Source: Saprospiraceae bacterium (GTDB taxonomy: Bacteria > Bacteroidota > Bacteroidia > Chitinophagales > Saprospiraceae). Taken from it: 64,000 nt of DNA. Shown here piece after piece: positions 18,277-26,332 of the stretch. The position numbers and the translations under genes are program-made. Under the pieces are notes generated by a model that was given only the letters and a program-made list of their open reading frames with translations, had not been told where the DNA came from and did no database searches. The stretch covers positions 62,001 to 126,000 of the forward strand of contig JABAQQ010000010.1 of the NCBI GenBank assembly GCA_019187225.1, read 5' to 3'. Within the stretch, counting starts at the first letter, position 1; each line of letters opens with the position of its first letter.

Positions 18277-18924
18277 ATGCGCTTTGGATTATTTTTTGTC
18301 GTTATAATGTCAGCGTTTTTGCTTACTTCCTGTTCCCATTCTATTTTTGAAAACAGGAAAAAGCCTGATAAGTCGGTAAAATGGACACAAAAAGCAATTT
18401 TTGAATTTTTAAGACAACCCAATTCTTTTTTTGATCTACTTGTCGGCAAAGGCCTGACAAAACTTGACCCCGCGCTATATGGAAGAGAAGAAATTCGTGT
18501 AAACGGGAAAGTATATTTTGACGACCCTATGCGTTCCGACCTTCTCAAATATCCCCTGCCAAAAACAAGGCAGCGATTGGTCATTCCGGATTCCCTAAAA
18601 AATATGTATCGCTATACCGGAGAACTGAAGGATTATGAACACGATTATGCCATCATATTGCAGTTTTCACCGCTCCTGCCGACCAAAGAGCCGGGTATTT
18701 ATCTTATGGAGCATTATACTTGGGGAAGTGCTTGCGACGAGACCGGCTGTGTTCGATTGCTAAACAGGCATTTTTTGAAGTTTAAGATCGAAAATCAAAA
18801 GGTAAAATCATTGGGTGGAATGTCATTAAAGGGGCAGGCAGATTTTATCGGCTTCGGAAGTTTTCCAAGAAAACAATTGGAGGAGGCCGGGCCGGAAGAC
18901 AAAATAACCAAATACGGTTGGTAA
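18277..18924 (+). CDS. Tandem lipoprotein paralogue, copy 1
   Basis: 215 residues; signal peptide with lipobox 'FLLTSCSH'. First of three tandem paralogues. The conserved core includes 'FEFLRQPNSFFD', 'GREEIRVNGKVYFDDPMRSDLL', 'YRYTGELKDYEHDYA' and 'CDETGCVRLLNR', ending in 'GPEDKITKYGW'. No known family was recognised. This copy has its own N-terminus (MRFGLFFVVIMSAF), unlike copies 2 and 3. Likely an outer-membrane or periplasmic lipoprotein. Recent local amplification suggests selection for dosage or diversity, as seen in immunity-protein arrays, but that role is speculation. Confidence 0.7.
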   Translation: MRFGLFFVVIMSAFLLTSCSHSIFENRKKPDKSVKWTQKAIFEFLRQPNSFFDLLVGKGLTKLDPALYGREEIRVNGKVYFDDPMRSDLLKYPLPKTRQRLVIPDSLKNMYRYTGELKDYEHDYAIILQFSPLLPTKEPGIYLMEHYTWGSACDETGCVRLLNRHFLKFKIENQKVKSLGGMSLKGQADFIGFGSFPRKQLEEAGPEDKITKYGW

Positions 18925-18992
18925 TCGCAATGGATGGACGTATCAAATAGCAAAGAGGTTCAATTCATGGCATAAATTGAATCTGCCGGCAA

Positions 18993-19697
18993 ATGCATGG
19001 AGGCCCCGCTGCATTATTTTTCAATTGTTGCGTTATCTTTTTATCTGGTGTGCATCCCTTCATCTCAACTATCATCTGTACCTGCTTTTTGTCACTTACT
19101 TCCTGCTCCCATTCTATTTTCAAAAAAAGGGGGAAGCCGGAAGACTCGGCAGAATGGGCAGCAAAGGCAATTTTTGAATTTTTAAGACAGCCCAATTTTT
19201 TTTTCGACCAACTTACGGGCAAAGGCTTGACGAAGCTCGACCCGTCGCTTTATAGAAGAGAAGAAATTCGTATCAACGGGAAAGTATATTTTCATGATCC
19301 TATGCGTTCCGACCTTCTTAAAAATCCCCTGCCTGAAACCAGGCAGCGATTGATTATTCCTGATTCCTTAAAAAATACATATCGCTATACGGGAAAACTG
19401 AAGGATTATGAACACGATTATGCTACAATATTGCAATTTTCGTCGCTCTTGCCGACTAAAGAGCCAAATATCTATCTCATGGAGTTTTATACATGGGGAA
19501 ATACCTGCCACGAGACTGGCTGTGTTCGATTGCTGAACAGGTTTTTTTTGAAGTTCAAGATTGAAAATCAAAAGGTTATTTCATTGGATGGAGTGTTGTT
19601 AAAGGGGCAGGCGGACTTTATCGGTTTCGGAAATTTTTCGAGAAAACAATTGGAGGAGGCCGGGCCGGAAGACAAAATAACCAAATACGGTTGGTAA
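18993..19697 (+). CDS. Tandem lipoprotein paralogue, copy 2
   Basis: 234 residues. Same core as copy 1 but with a longer N-terminal leader (MHGGPAALFFNCCVIFLSG...) ending in the lipobox 'SLTSCSH'. Differences from copy 1 are scattered substitutions ('KKRGKPED' for 'ENRKKPDK', 'FHDPMRSDLLKNPLPE' for 'FDDPMRSDLLKYPLPK'). The 'CHETGCVRLLNR' motif is kept. The start codon at 18993 lies in the duplicated intergenic segment, so the leader was created when the unit duplicated. The true start could be internal, but no other ATG precedes the lipobox. Confidence 0.65.
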   Translation: MHGGPAALFFNCCVIFLSGVHPFISTIICTCFLSLTSCSHSIFKKRGKPEDSAEWAAKAIFEFLRQPNFFFDQLTGKGLTKLDPSLYRREEIRINGKVYFHDPMRSDLLKNPLPETRQRLIIPDSLKNTYRYTGKLKDYEHDYATILQFSSLLPTKEPNIYLMEFYTWGNTCHETGCVRLLNRFFLKFKIENQKVISLDGVLLKGQADFIGFGNFSRKQLEEAGPEDKITKYGW

Positions 19698-19765
19698 TCG
19701 CAATGGATGGACGTATCAAATAGCAAAGAGGTTCAATTCATGGCATAAATTGAATCTGCCGGCAA

Positions 19766-20464
19766 ATGCATGGAGGCCCCGCTGCATTATTTTTCAATTG
19801 TTGCGTTATCTTTTTATCTGGTATGCATCCCTTCATCTCAACTATCATCTGTACCTGCTTTTTGTCACTTATTTCCTGTTCCCATTCTATTTTTGAAAAC
19901 AGGAAAAAGCCAGAAGAGTCGGCAGAATGGGCCGCAAAGGCAATTTTTGAATTTTTAAGACAGCCCAATTTTTTTTTCGACCAACTTACCGGCAAAGGTT
20001 TGACAAAACTCGACCCCTTGCTTTACAGAAGAGAAGAAATTCGTATCAACGGGAAAGTATATTTTCATGATCCCATGCGTTCCGGCCTTCTCAAATATCC
20101 CCTGCCTGAAATTAAGCAGCGCTTGATCATTCCTGATTCCTTAAAAAATACATATCAATATACCGGAGAATTGAAGGATTATGAACACGATTATGCTACA
20201 ATATTGCAATTTTCGCCGCTCCTGCCGACTAAAGAGCCGGACATTTATCTTATGGAGTTCTGCACTTGGGGAAATACCTGTCACGAAACCGGCTGTGTTC
20301 GATTGTTGAGCAGGTCTTTTTTGAAGTTTAAAACTGAAAATCAAAAGGTTATATTTTTAAATGAATATAACGGGCAGAGTGACTTTATCGGTTTCGGAAG
20401 TTTTCCAAGAAAACAGATGGAGGAGGCCGGGCCGGGAGATAAAATAACCAAGTACGGTTGGTAA
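19766..20464 (+). CDS. Tandem lipoprotein paralogue, copy 3
   Basis: 232 residues, very close to copy 2 including the same leader ('MHGGPAALFFNCC') and lipobox ('SLISCSH'). It differs most near the C-terminus, where 'SLDGVLLKGQADF' is replaced by 'FLNEYNGQSDF'. Spacing to copy 2 is 68 bp, the same as between copies 1 and 2, so the three genes probably form one transcript. Function unknown. A terminator on the opposite strand follows at 20552-20591. Confidence 0.65.
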   Translation: MHGGPAALFFNCCVIFLSGMHPFISTIICTCFLSLISCSHSIFENRKKPEESAEWAAKAIFEFLRQPNFFFDQLTGKGLTKLDPLLYRREEIRINGKVYFHDPMRSGLLKYPLPEIKQRLIIPDSLKNTYQYTGELKDYEHDYATILQFSPLLPTKEPDIYLMEFCTWGNTCHETGCVRLLSRSFLKFKTENQKVIFLNEYNGQSDFIGFGSFPRKQMEEAGPGDKITKYGW

Positions 20465-20551
20465 TCGCAATGGATGGACGTATCGAATAGCAGAGAAGTT
20501 CAAACGCGGCGAGAAAGGGAAGCAAAAGAACATCGTGCAAGTCGGAAAAAA

Positions 20552-20591
20552 TTTTTTGCCGTTGTTGACATCCTGCAGCAACGGCAAAAAA
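20552..20591 (-). terminator. Intrinsic terminator of the dihaem cytochrome c gene
   Basis: A 13-bp perfect stem (TTTTTTGCCGTTG with CAACGGCAAAAAA) around a 14-nt loop. On the minus strand it is followed by a T6 run and lies 92 bp after the cytochrome stop. It could also stop readthrough from the tandem lipoproteins. Confidence 0.65.
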
Positions 20592-20682
20592 GGCATGAAA
20601 TCCCTACCCCGGTCGCTCCGGGGTTGATGATCAATCTATTTTGGAACCTTGTCGGACACCTTCGCAGGCTGCCCGAAATCCA

Positions 20683-21660
20683 TCAATTCGCCCCCGCCTG
20701 ATATCGCGCCACCTGATTCTTAATGGGCGGTACCGTCTGCAAATACGCCCAAACAGCGCTGACCTCGGTATCCGTCAGCGTGGTATGCGGGAACATGGGA
20801 TAGTGCAGTGGTCCGCCTTTGGGGTTTTTGTTGAATTTCACCGCATCATAAAATTGCTGATAAGTCCAGTTGCCGATTCCGGTTTCCTTGTCCGGTGTGA
20901 TGTTGGCGGAAGGCACAAGTTCCTGGTCGTAATTAAGCATGGGGTTGCCGCCACCGTAGAAGCCGAGGCTTTTTTCCGGGAACAAAGCGTCCTGTTTGGC
21001 AAAATCCGCCGAATGGCAGGCGTAACAGGCGCACAACGCGTCGGCCACGTATCTTCCGAAAGCGATCTTATCCGTTGTGTCGGGTATTGCGATCGGCTGT
21101 TGCGGGAGTGGCGGCGGTGAAAAAGCGACGTTCGACAAAAACCTGATAAAAAAGTTGGGCTTGTTCGGCGAATACTCCCGGCTGTCGGCCGCCAGCGCGG
21201 GATCGTCGGAGCGCAGCCAGGCAATAATGGAATAAATATCTTCGTCGGCCATCAGCGGGAATTTGGGCATATACGGCGGCGACCAGCGCCCGTCGGTGTG
21301 AATACCCGTGCGGAGAAAGTAGTACAATTCGCCGTCCGTCCATTTTCCTATGCCGGATTCGGGGTCGTGCGTGATGTTCATCGAATATAAGGTGCCAAAT
21401 TCGGACGGAAGATCTTTCATTTGTCTGCCGGTCAGTCGGCCTTCTTCTCCCTTGTGGCATTCGTTGCACAGCAAGGTGGCGATTTTGGCCCCGCGCTCGA
21501 CCAGGGCGCTGTCGCGCGGTACCTGCAAACCGGCGATGTGAGCCGGTATTTCGGCTTTGTAGGTGGGAATGCCCCTGAACCAGATGAACGATGCGCCGGC
21601 GCCGGCGAGCAGGGCGATGATCCCGATGAGGTAGCCAAGGATTTTAAGTGTGCGTTTCAT
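20683..21660 (-). CDS. Membrane-anchored dihaem cytochrome c
   Basis: 325 residues. The ATG at 21660 starts a transmembrane anchor (MKRTLKILGYLIGIIALLAGAG region) that leaves the rest in the periplasm. Two haem c sites: CNECH at 65-69 and CYACH at 212-216. Each is followed by a similar module ('SMNITHDPESGIGKWTDGEL' and 'SANITPDKETGIGNWTYQQF'), so the protein is an internal duplication of a cytochrome c domain. The same 'N.T.D..TGIG.WT' motif is found in the three monohaem lipoproteins of this window. Probably an electron carrier or dehydrogenase partner; the donor and acceptor are unknown. Confidence 0.85.
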   Translation of the reverse strand: MKRTLKILGYLIGIIALLAGAGASFIWFRGIPTYKAEIPAHIAGLQVPRDSALVERGAKIATLLCNECHKGEEGRLTGRQMKDLPSEFGTLYSMNITHDPESGIGKWTDGELYYFLRTGIHTDGRWSPPYMPKFPLMADEDIYSIIAWLRSDDPALAADSREYSPNKPNFFIRFLSNVAFSPPPLPQQPIAIPDTTDKIAFGRYVADALCACYACHSADFAKQDALFPEKSLGFYGGGNPMLNYDQELVPSANITPDKETGIGNWTYQQFYDAVKFNKNPKGGPLHYPMFPHTTLTDTEVSAVWAYLQTVPPIKNQVARYQAGAN

Positions 21661-21954
21661 GCAAAAATGGAAAGATTTGGTTAAATTATAGTGCAAAAAT
21701 GAGTGCCTACATTGTTCACCCGCCAGTTCAATTTCCATTCATCTTTTGTTCAAAAAACGGGAACAAGGCAAAATCAGCCTTTCAAAGTATTTCTGCGCAT
21801 CTTTCAGCTCAAACACGGACGCGCAGTTTTCAATTTTTTTTGAAAATTTTTTTTATAGTAGACTTCGTCAAAATAACATAAATAATTGATAACAAGCGTT
21901 TTATACAAGTATTAGATGTTTTGACATCAAAATTTGACAATTGTTGACAAATAT

Positions 21955-22027
21955 TTGTTGAAGAAAAGCTTTGACATTCTTCAACAAGGATGTACTTTTG
22001 AGCCATCAATTAAACAACCAAGGAGGT
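21955..22027 (+). promoter_or_regulatory. Promoter, inverted-repeat operator and strong ribosome site of an ECF sigma gene
   Basis: The -33 box TTTG (21970-21973), 19 bp spacer and -7 box TACTTTTG (21993-22000) match the Bacteroidota sigma-A consensus. TTGTTGAAGAA (21955-21965) and TTCTTCAACAA (21977-21987) form an exact 11-bp inverted repeat over the -33 box. TTGACA words also recur at 21921, 21934, 21944 and 21971. A full AAGGAGGT ribosome site (22020-22027) sits 5 nt before the ATG, which is rare in this phylum. The rest of 21661-22020 is AT-rich and holds no gene. Confidence 0.6.
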
Positions 22028-22032
22028 ATACC

Positions 22033-22551
22033 ATGACCAGCATGGAATTCAATAGCAAACTGAACGGTCTGACCACACTGCTGCATTCCTTCGCGTATAA
22101 TCTGACGAAAAACATGGAGGATGCGAAAGACCTGTATCAGGAAACGGCTTATCGCGCATTGTTCAACCGCGACAAGTTCCAACCAGACACGAACTTCAAA
22201 GCGTGGATGTTTACGATAATGAAGAACATCTTTATCAACAACTACCGCAAGAAGGTCAAAGCCAACACCATTCTCGATACCACCGATAATCAGTATTACC
22301 TGAACTCCGGCAATCACGCTACCGCGAACGCCGCTGAAGGTGGAATTATGCTCAAAGAACTGAATACGATGGTTGCTTCGCTCGACGACAGCATTCGTAT
22401 CCCTTTCACGATGCATTTTGAAGGATTCAAATACCAGGAAATCGCGGACGAACTGCAACTTCCGCTGGGCACCGTGAAAAGCCGGATTTTCTTCGCCCGC
22501 AAAGAGCTGAAGGAAAAGATCCTGTCGAACTACGGTTTTAACCCGAATTAA
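22033..22551 (+). CDS. ECF-type RNA polymerase sigma factor
   Basis: 172 residues; start at 22033 is fixed by the strong ribosome site. Region 2 is 'LTKNMEDAKDLYQETAYRAL...FKAWMFTIMKNIFINNYRKK' (about 25-75) and region 4 is 'IRIPFTMHFEGFKYQEIADELQLPLGTVKSRIFFARKEL' (about 120-160). No anti-sigma gene is adjacent. Sequence resembles the short sigma-70 family proteins often found as free-standing regulators in Bacteroidota. Its promoter carries an inverted repeat over the -33 box, so it is probably itself controlled by a repressor. A good terminator follows at 22596. Confidence 0.9.
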   Translation: MTSMEFNSKLNGLTTLLHSFAYNLTKNMEDAKDLYQETAYRALFNRDKFQPDTNFKAWMFTIMKNIFINNYRKKVKANTILDTTDNQYYLNSGNHATANAAEGGIMLKELNTMVASLDDSIRIPFTMHFEGFKYQEIADELQLPLGTVKSRIFFARKELKEKILSNYGFNPN

Positions 22552-22595
22552 GAGATTAGAAACCCACCATTTACTGCGCTTTCAATTGGTACTGA

Positions 22596-22621
22596 AGCCG
22601 TCCGCGAGGGCGGCTTTTTTT
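22596..22621 (+). terminator. Intrinsic terminator of the ECF sigma gene
   Basis: Stem AGCCGTCC / GGGCGGCT with a GCGA tetraloop, followed by T7. It lies 45 bp after the sigma-factor stop and immediately before the end of the convergent SDR gene. Confidence 0.85.
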
Positions 22622-22623
22622 GT

Positions 22624-23409
22624 TCACAAACTCCGCGTCCGCCCCCCGTCCACCGGCAAATTGATGCCGTTGACATACCCTGCCGCCGGGCTGGCAAGAA
22701 AAGCCACCGCCGCCGCCACCTCCTCAGGTTCGGCAAAACGCAGGGCCGGAACCTGTTTTCTGAATATTTCCTCCATGGCTTCTATATTCTGCCCGCTGGC
22801 AGACGCCCGTTTTTCAATGATCTCCGCCAAACGCCCCGTGCGGGTGTATCCGGGCAGTACGTTATTCACGGTGATGCCGAAGCGCCCCACCTCGTTGGCC
22901 CAGGTTTTGGCCCAACTGGCCACCGCCCAGCGCGTGGTATTCGATACGCCGAGGTTGTCCACCGGCTCTTTTACCGAAGTGCTGATGATGTTGACGATAC
23001 GCCCGTAGCCGGCTGCTTTCATACCTGGCAATACCGCCTGCGCCAGCAGTTGATTGCAGATCAGGTGGTTGTGATAGGCGGCGAGAAAGGCTTCGGCGCT
23101 TGCCTCCATGATAGGTCCGCCCGGCGGGCCTCCGGTGTTGTTCACCAGAATGTGTACTGTTTGTTGTGCAAGCAGGGCGCTCACTTTTTCCAACAGTGTT
23201 TTCGAATCGGAAAAATCGGCTGCAATGTAGCCGTGTCGCTGGCCATGCGAGGCATCGAGCGCCGCGACGGTATCTTTCAGAGCGCTTTCCGTACGGGCCA
23301 GCAGCGTGACCTGTGCGCCCAGTGCGGCGAGTTCGATGGCCACAGCACGGCCGATACCTGCGCTGGCGCCACCGACGAGTGCGTTTTTGCCGGAGAGGGA
23401 GAGGTTCAT
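22624..23409 (-). CDS. SDR-family protein lacking the canonical Tyr-Lys pair
   Basis: 261 residues; the ATG at 23409 begins directly before the Rossmann strand (MNLSLSGKNALVGGASAGIG). The glycine motif (GGASAGIG, 13-20) and 'NNTGGP' are present, as in 3-oxoacyl-ACP reductase-like SDRs. Where YxxxK is expected, the sequence reads 'GVSNTTRWAVASWAKTWANE': aligned on the following helix, Tyr is replaced by Ser156 and Lys by Arg160. This matches a known divergent subgroup of BKR-like SDRs that lacks the standard tetrad. It may be an oxidoreductase with altered chemistry or a non-catalytic binder. Ends 'YVNGINLPVDGGRTRSL', the normal SDR C-terminus. Confidence 0.8.
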   Translation of the reverse strand: MNLSLSGKNALVGGASAGIGRAVAIELAALGAQVTLLARTESALKDTVAALDASHGQRHGYIAADFSDSKTLLEKVSALLAQQTVHILVNNTGGPPGGPIMEASAEAFLAAYHNHLICNQLLAQAVLPGMKAAGYGRIVNIISTSVKEPVDNLGVSNTTRWAVASWAKTWANEVGRFGITVNNVLPGYTRTGRLAEIIEKRASASGQNIEAMEEIFRKQVPALRFAEPEEVAAAVAFLASPAAGYVNGINLPVDGGRTRSL

Positions 23410-23460
23410 GTTCGTTGATTTTTGGGCAATGATACAACAGACTTTTGCAGTATTTTCACT

Positions 23461-23480
23461 CGCCCGGAAAATACCGGGCG
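23461..23480. promoter_or_regulatory. Inverted repeat between divergent SDR and glycosyltransferase genes
   Basis: CGCCCGG and CCGGGCG form a 7-bp exact inverted repeat with a 6-nt spacer, 16 bp upstream of the glycosyltransferase ATG and 51 bp upstream of the SDR ATG. Possible operator or leader hairpin; no regulator can be named. Confidence 0.3.
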
Positions 23481-23496
23481 TCAAAACCGGTATATT

Positions 23497-24627
23497 ATGT
23501 CTGAGCCCGCAACAACGCGCCCCCTGCACATCGCTATGGTATTGGATACTTTTGGCGACGTCCGGAACGGTGGGGTGATCTCCACCCAGCGATTCACGGA
23601 TATGCTGCGAAAAGACGGCCATCGCGTCACCATCATCAGCACTGGCGAAGAAGCGGCGGATCAAGTGACGCTGAAAGCGTTTTACCCGCCTTTCGCAAAG
23701 GCAGTGATGCAGCGTATGAACTTCATTTTCGCCTGGCCTGACCGGGAAAAGATCCGCGAGGCCATCCGGGATGTGGATGTGGTGCACGTTCAGTTCCCGT
23801 TTTACTTAGGGTTCGTCACTGCTGTCATTGCAAAACGACTCGGCAAACCGCTCGTTTCCACTTTTCACGTGCAGGCTGAGCAACTGCTGCACAACGTGGG
23901 AGTTAAGAACAAAAGGCTGATCCAATTGATATACCGGATATTTCTCCGATATCTGTACAACAAAGCCGATGTCGTCATTTGCCCCAGCCATTTTGCCGAA
24001 GAGGAAATAAAACGATACGGCCTGAAAGCGCCTTCCGTCGTCATCTCCAACGGCGTCACCCATGAATACCGTCCGTTGGAATTTTCCAGAAAATATCCGG
24101 ACAAATTCGTCATCCTGAGCGTCGGGCGCAACGCCGCCGAAAAAAGGCAGGATTGGCTCATTCGGGCCGTCGCCAACAGCCGGTATAAAGACAATATCCA
24201 ATTGATCATCGCCGGAAACGGCCCTTTGCGGGGACATCTGATACACCTGAGCGAGACCTTGCTGGGCGGTACCGTTGACTTCGAATACCTGCCTCCCGGC
24301 GAAGTCATTCGCCTGTACAATACCTCAGACCTTTACGTGCATTGCGCCGAAGTGGAAGTGGAATGTATGACGGCATTAGAAGCGATGGCCTGCGGTTTGC
24401 CACTGCTGATCGCCAATGCGCCATTAAGCGCCGCTAAGCAATTCGCACTCGGTGAAAAACATTTGTTTTCCAACATTGCGGATCTGACGAGCCGGATCGA
24501 ATACTGGTACGAAGATCCCGAAGCGCTTCGGCAGTCGAAAACAGAATACCTGCAATTCGCGGAGCAGTACCGCATCGAAGCGTCTTATAAAAAACTGAAA
24601 AAAGTGTATCGCACGCTGGCAACATAA
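23497..24627 (+). CDS. GT4-type glycosyltransferase
   Basis: 376 residues. The ATG at 23497 precedes 'LHIAMVLDTFGDVRNGGVISTQRF', the N-terminal strand and Gly-rich loop of GT-B enzymes. 'VVHVQFPFYLG' and 'LVSTFHVQ' mark the first Rossmann domain; 'ILSVGRNAAEKRQDWLIRA' marks the start of the donor-binding domain; 'EVECMTALEAMACGLPLLIAN' is the conserved E(x7)E region of family GT4. Cytoplasmic, probably adding a sugar to a lipid or polysaccharide precursor. Not part of a visible polysaccharide cluster. Divergent from the SDR gene. Confidence 0.85.
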   Translation: MSEPATTRPLHIAMVLDTFGDVRNGGVISTQRFTDMLRKDGHRVTIISTGEEAADQVTLKAFYPPFAKAVMQRMNFIFAWPDREKIREAIRDVDVVHVQFPFYLGFVTAVIAKRLGKPLVSTFHVQAEQLLHNVGVKNKRLIQLIYRIFLRYLYNKADVVICPSHFAEEEIKRYGLKAPSVVISNGVTHEYRPLEFSRKYPDKFVILSVGRNAAEKRQDWLIRAVANSRYKDNIQLIIAGNGPLRGHLIHLSETLLGGTVDFEYLPPGEVIRLYNTSDLYVHCAEVEVECMTALEAMACGLPLLIANAPLSAAKQFALGEKHLFSNIADLTSRIEYWYEDPEALRQSKTEYLQFAEQYRIEASYKKLKKVYRTLAT

Positions 24628-24689
24628 GACTTCGGGATTTCCTGAAACTGCCACGCCAACTCGTTGCAAAAAAAACATGCCCGAACCTC

Positions 24690-24737
24690 TTGCGTATTTC
24701 AGCACATCACCCTTACCTTTGCCGAACGAACGTTCGG
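24690..24737 (+). promoter_or_regulatory. Promoter and TetR operator
   Basis: TTG (24690-24692), 21-bp spacer and TACCTTTG (24714-24721) match the Bacteroidota promoter. It is followed directly by CCGAACG-AA-CGTTCGG (24722-24737), an exact 7-bp inverted repeat with a 2-bp centre, typical of TetR-family operators. It ends 4 bp before the TetR ATG, covering the transcription start: a clear autoregulation layout. Confidence 0.7.
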
Positions 24738-24741
24738 TATA

Positions 24742-25368
24742 ATGCCAGTTAAAAAAATTGAAAAAACGGATTTGCTGCGCCGCTGCTGGGAAGTATTCAA
24801 CCGGCACGGCTATCACGGCACTTCGGTCAGCATGCTGGCCGAGGCGACAGGCTTGGGCAAATCCGGCCTGATGCACCATCATTTATCCAAAGAAAGCCTG
24901 ATGCGGGCAGTGGTGGAATACGCGCAGGAGGAACTGCGCAAATACGTGCTTGCCGTCGCACGGGAAGATCTGCCGCCGGAACAGCGTTTGGAAAAACTGT
25001 TGCGGCGGCAGAACAGGCTTGCCAAATATGAGCGGCGCGGTTGCTTTTTTGCCAATACCGCCTTAGAAACGGGCCGCGACGGACTTTTTAACGAACAGAT
25101 CAAAGCCACCTACGACGAGTGGCAGACGGCGGTGGCGAGTATACTCTCCGCTATCATGCCACCTTCCGACGCCACCGAAACCGCCTACCGCCTCCTCCTG
25201 GAATACGAAGGCTCCATCACCATGTATAAACTCACCGGCGAGGAAAAGCACCTGGAACAGTTCGTAGCGCGTGCGGTGGAGTTATTTGGAAAAAAAATGA
25301 GGGGCGAAGTTAAAAAGCAGGGGTCGGCTACCAGCGCAGAACGATTCCAACGACCTTTATTTCTGTAA
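24742..25368 (+). CDS. TetR/AcrR-family transcriptional regulator
   Basis: 208 residues; the ATG at 24742 follows the operator. The N-terminal HTH reads 'DLLRRCWEVFNRHGYHGTSVSMLAEATGLGKSGLMHHHLSKESLM' (about residues 9-53), the TetR_N pattern. The helical ligand domain (60-190) has 'CFFANTALETG', like the C-terminal domain of YcdC/AcrR-type regulators with a conserved Cys. It likely represses itself and the alpha/beta hydrolase gene 40 bp downstream. Inducer unknown. Confidence 0.9.
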   Translation: MPVKKIEKTDLLRRCWEVFNRHGYHGTSVSMLAEATGLGKSGLMHHHLSKESLMRAVVEYAQEELRKYVLAVAREDLPPEQRLEKLLRRQNRLAKYERRGCFFANTALETGRDGLFNEQIKATYDEWQTAVASILSAIMPPSDATETAYRLLLEYEGSITMYKLTGEEKHLEQFVARAVELFGKKMRGEVKKQGSATSAERFQRPLFL

Positions 25369-25408
25369 TGACTTAAATGACCCGAATGACGATTAAATAC
25401 CTTTTGCT

Positions 25409-26329
25409 ATGGAACAAATCATCCGAAAATTTACCGGCCTTGGCCTGAACATGTGGTCGCTCGCTGCTCCCCAAAGTGCCACTGAAGCTGCCATTCGGCT
25501 TTTCGCTACTCCCCCCAAACCTACAGTACGCCATAAAGAACGCATATTCCTGGATACCGCCTTGCAAATACGCCGGAAAGTGGCCGGCCAGGAAATCGTT
25601 GAATACCACTGGGGCGATTCGAATGCGCCTTTGGTTTTGCTCAGTTACGGCTGGGGTTACAATGCGGGGCGCTGGCGTCATTTTGTGCCGGAACTCCTGA
25701 AAGCGGGTTTTCACGTGCTGGCTTACGACCCACCGGGCCACGGTCTCGCTCCCCGCGGTCAATTGACCATTCCCCTGAATGCCGCGATCATCCGCACCCT
25801 TTTAGAGGATTATGGCCCTGCGGAAGCCATTTTAGCGCATTCTTTCGGTGGGAGCAGCAGTGTGTATGCACTTCAGAATCTGCCGGGTTATTTGCATCCC
25901 ACGCGGATGGCTGTCATGGCCTCCTTCAGTTTTGCGCCGCGTGTATTCCTGGAGCACCAGCAAGCGCTCGGATTGTGGCCGTCGCTGTACTGGCGTATTG
26001 TACGCAACTTTGAGCAACACGCGGGGCATCCGCTCGATCATTATGATTTTGCGATGATGACGGCTGATTTTTCACACATCGAAGGACTTCTGGTGCACAG
26101 CCCCGGCGACAACGTGACGCCCTACGCAGAAGCACGGCGCTATTTCGACTTCTGGCCTGGCAGCTGCCTGTTCAGTCCGCAGGAAGGCGGGCATCACCTG
26201 GGCACAGCAAGTATTACCCAGGTAGTTGTAAAGTTTATATCGGAGGGGAAAACGCCGGCAGAAGCAGAACGGCAGGAGCAGCCGGTGCCGGCGGGGCATG
26301 AGTTGGTACGGTATTTTGCAGGGATGTGA
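25409..26329 (+). CDS. Alpha/beta hydrolase
   Basis: 306 residues. Triad visible: nucleophile Ser145 in 'AHSFGGSS' (GxSxG variant with Ala first), Asp234 in 'SPGDNVTP' and His262 in 'EGGHHLG'. Oxyanion region 'LSYGWGYNAGRW' at about 76-87 replaces the usual HG. The 'AYDPPGHGLAPRG' loop is typical of the fold. No signal peptide; cytoplasmic esterase or hydrolase. It directly follows the TetR gene and is probably in its regulon, so the substrate may be related to the inducer. Converges with the sigma-factor gene, the two stops being 3 bp apart. Confidence 0.8.
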   Translation: MEQIIRKFTGLGLNMWSLAAPQSATEAAIRLFATPPKPTVRHKERIFLDTALQIRRKVAGQEIVEYHWGDSNAPLVLLSYGWGYNAGRWRHFVPELLKAGFHVLAYDPPGHGLAPRGQLTIPLNAAIIRTLLEDYGPAEAILAHSFGGSSSVYALQNLPGYLHPTRMAVMASFSFAPRVFLEHQQALGLWPSLYWRIVRNFEQHAGHPLDHYDFAMMTADFSHIEGLLVHSPGDNVTPYAEARRYFDFWPGSCLFSPQEGGHHLGTASITQVVVKFISEGKTPAEAERQEQPVPAGHELVRYFAGM

Positions 26330-26332
26330 ATT

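Larger units (their letters stand above)
18922..20464 (+). repeat. Tandem duplication of about 770 bp covering lipoprotein copies 2 and 3
   Basis: The stop-proximal and intergenic sequence after copy 1 (from 18922, 'TAATCGCAATGGATGGACG') recurs almost unchanged at 19695 and again, diverging after about 40 bp, at 20462. Unit lengths are 773 and 767 bp. The high identity of the non-coding part shows that the amplification is recent. Confidence 0.85.
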
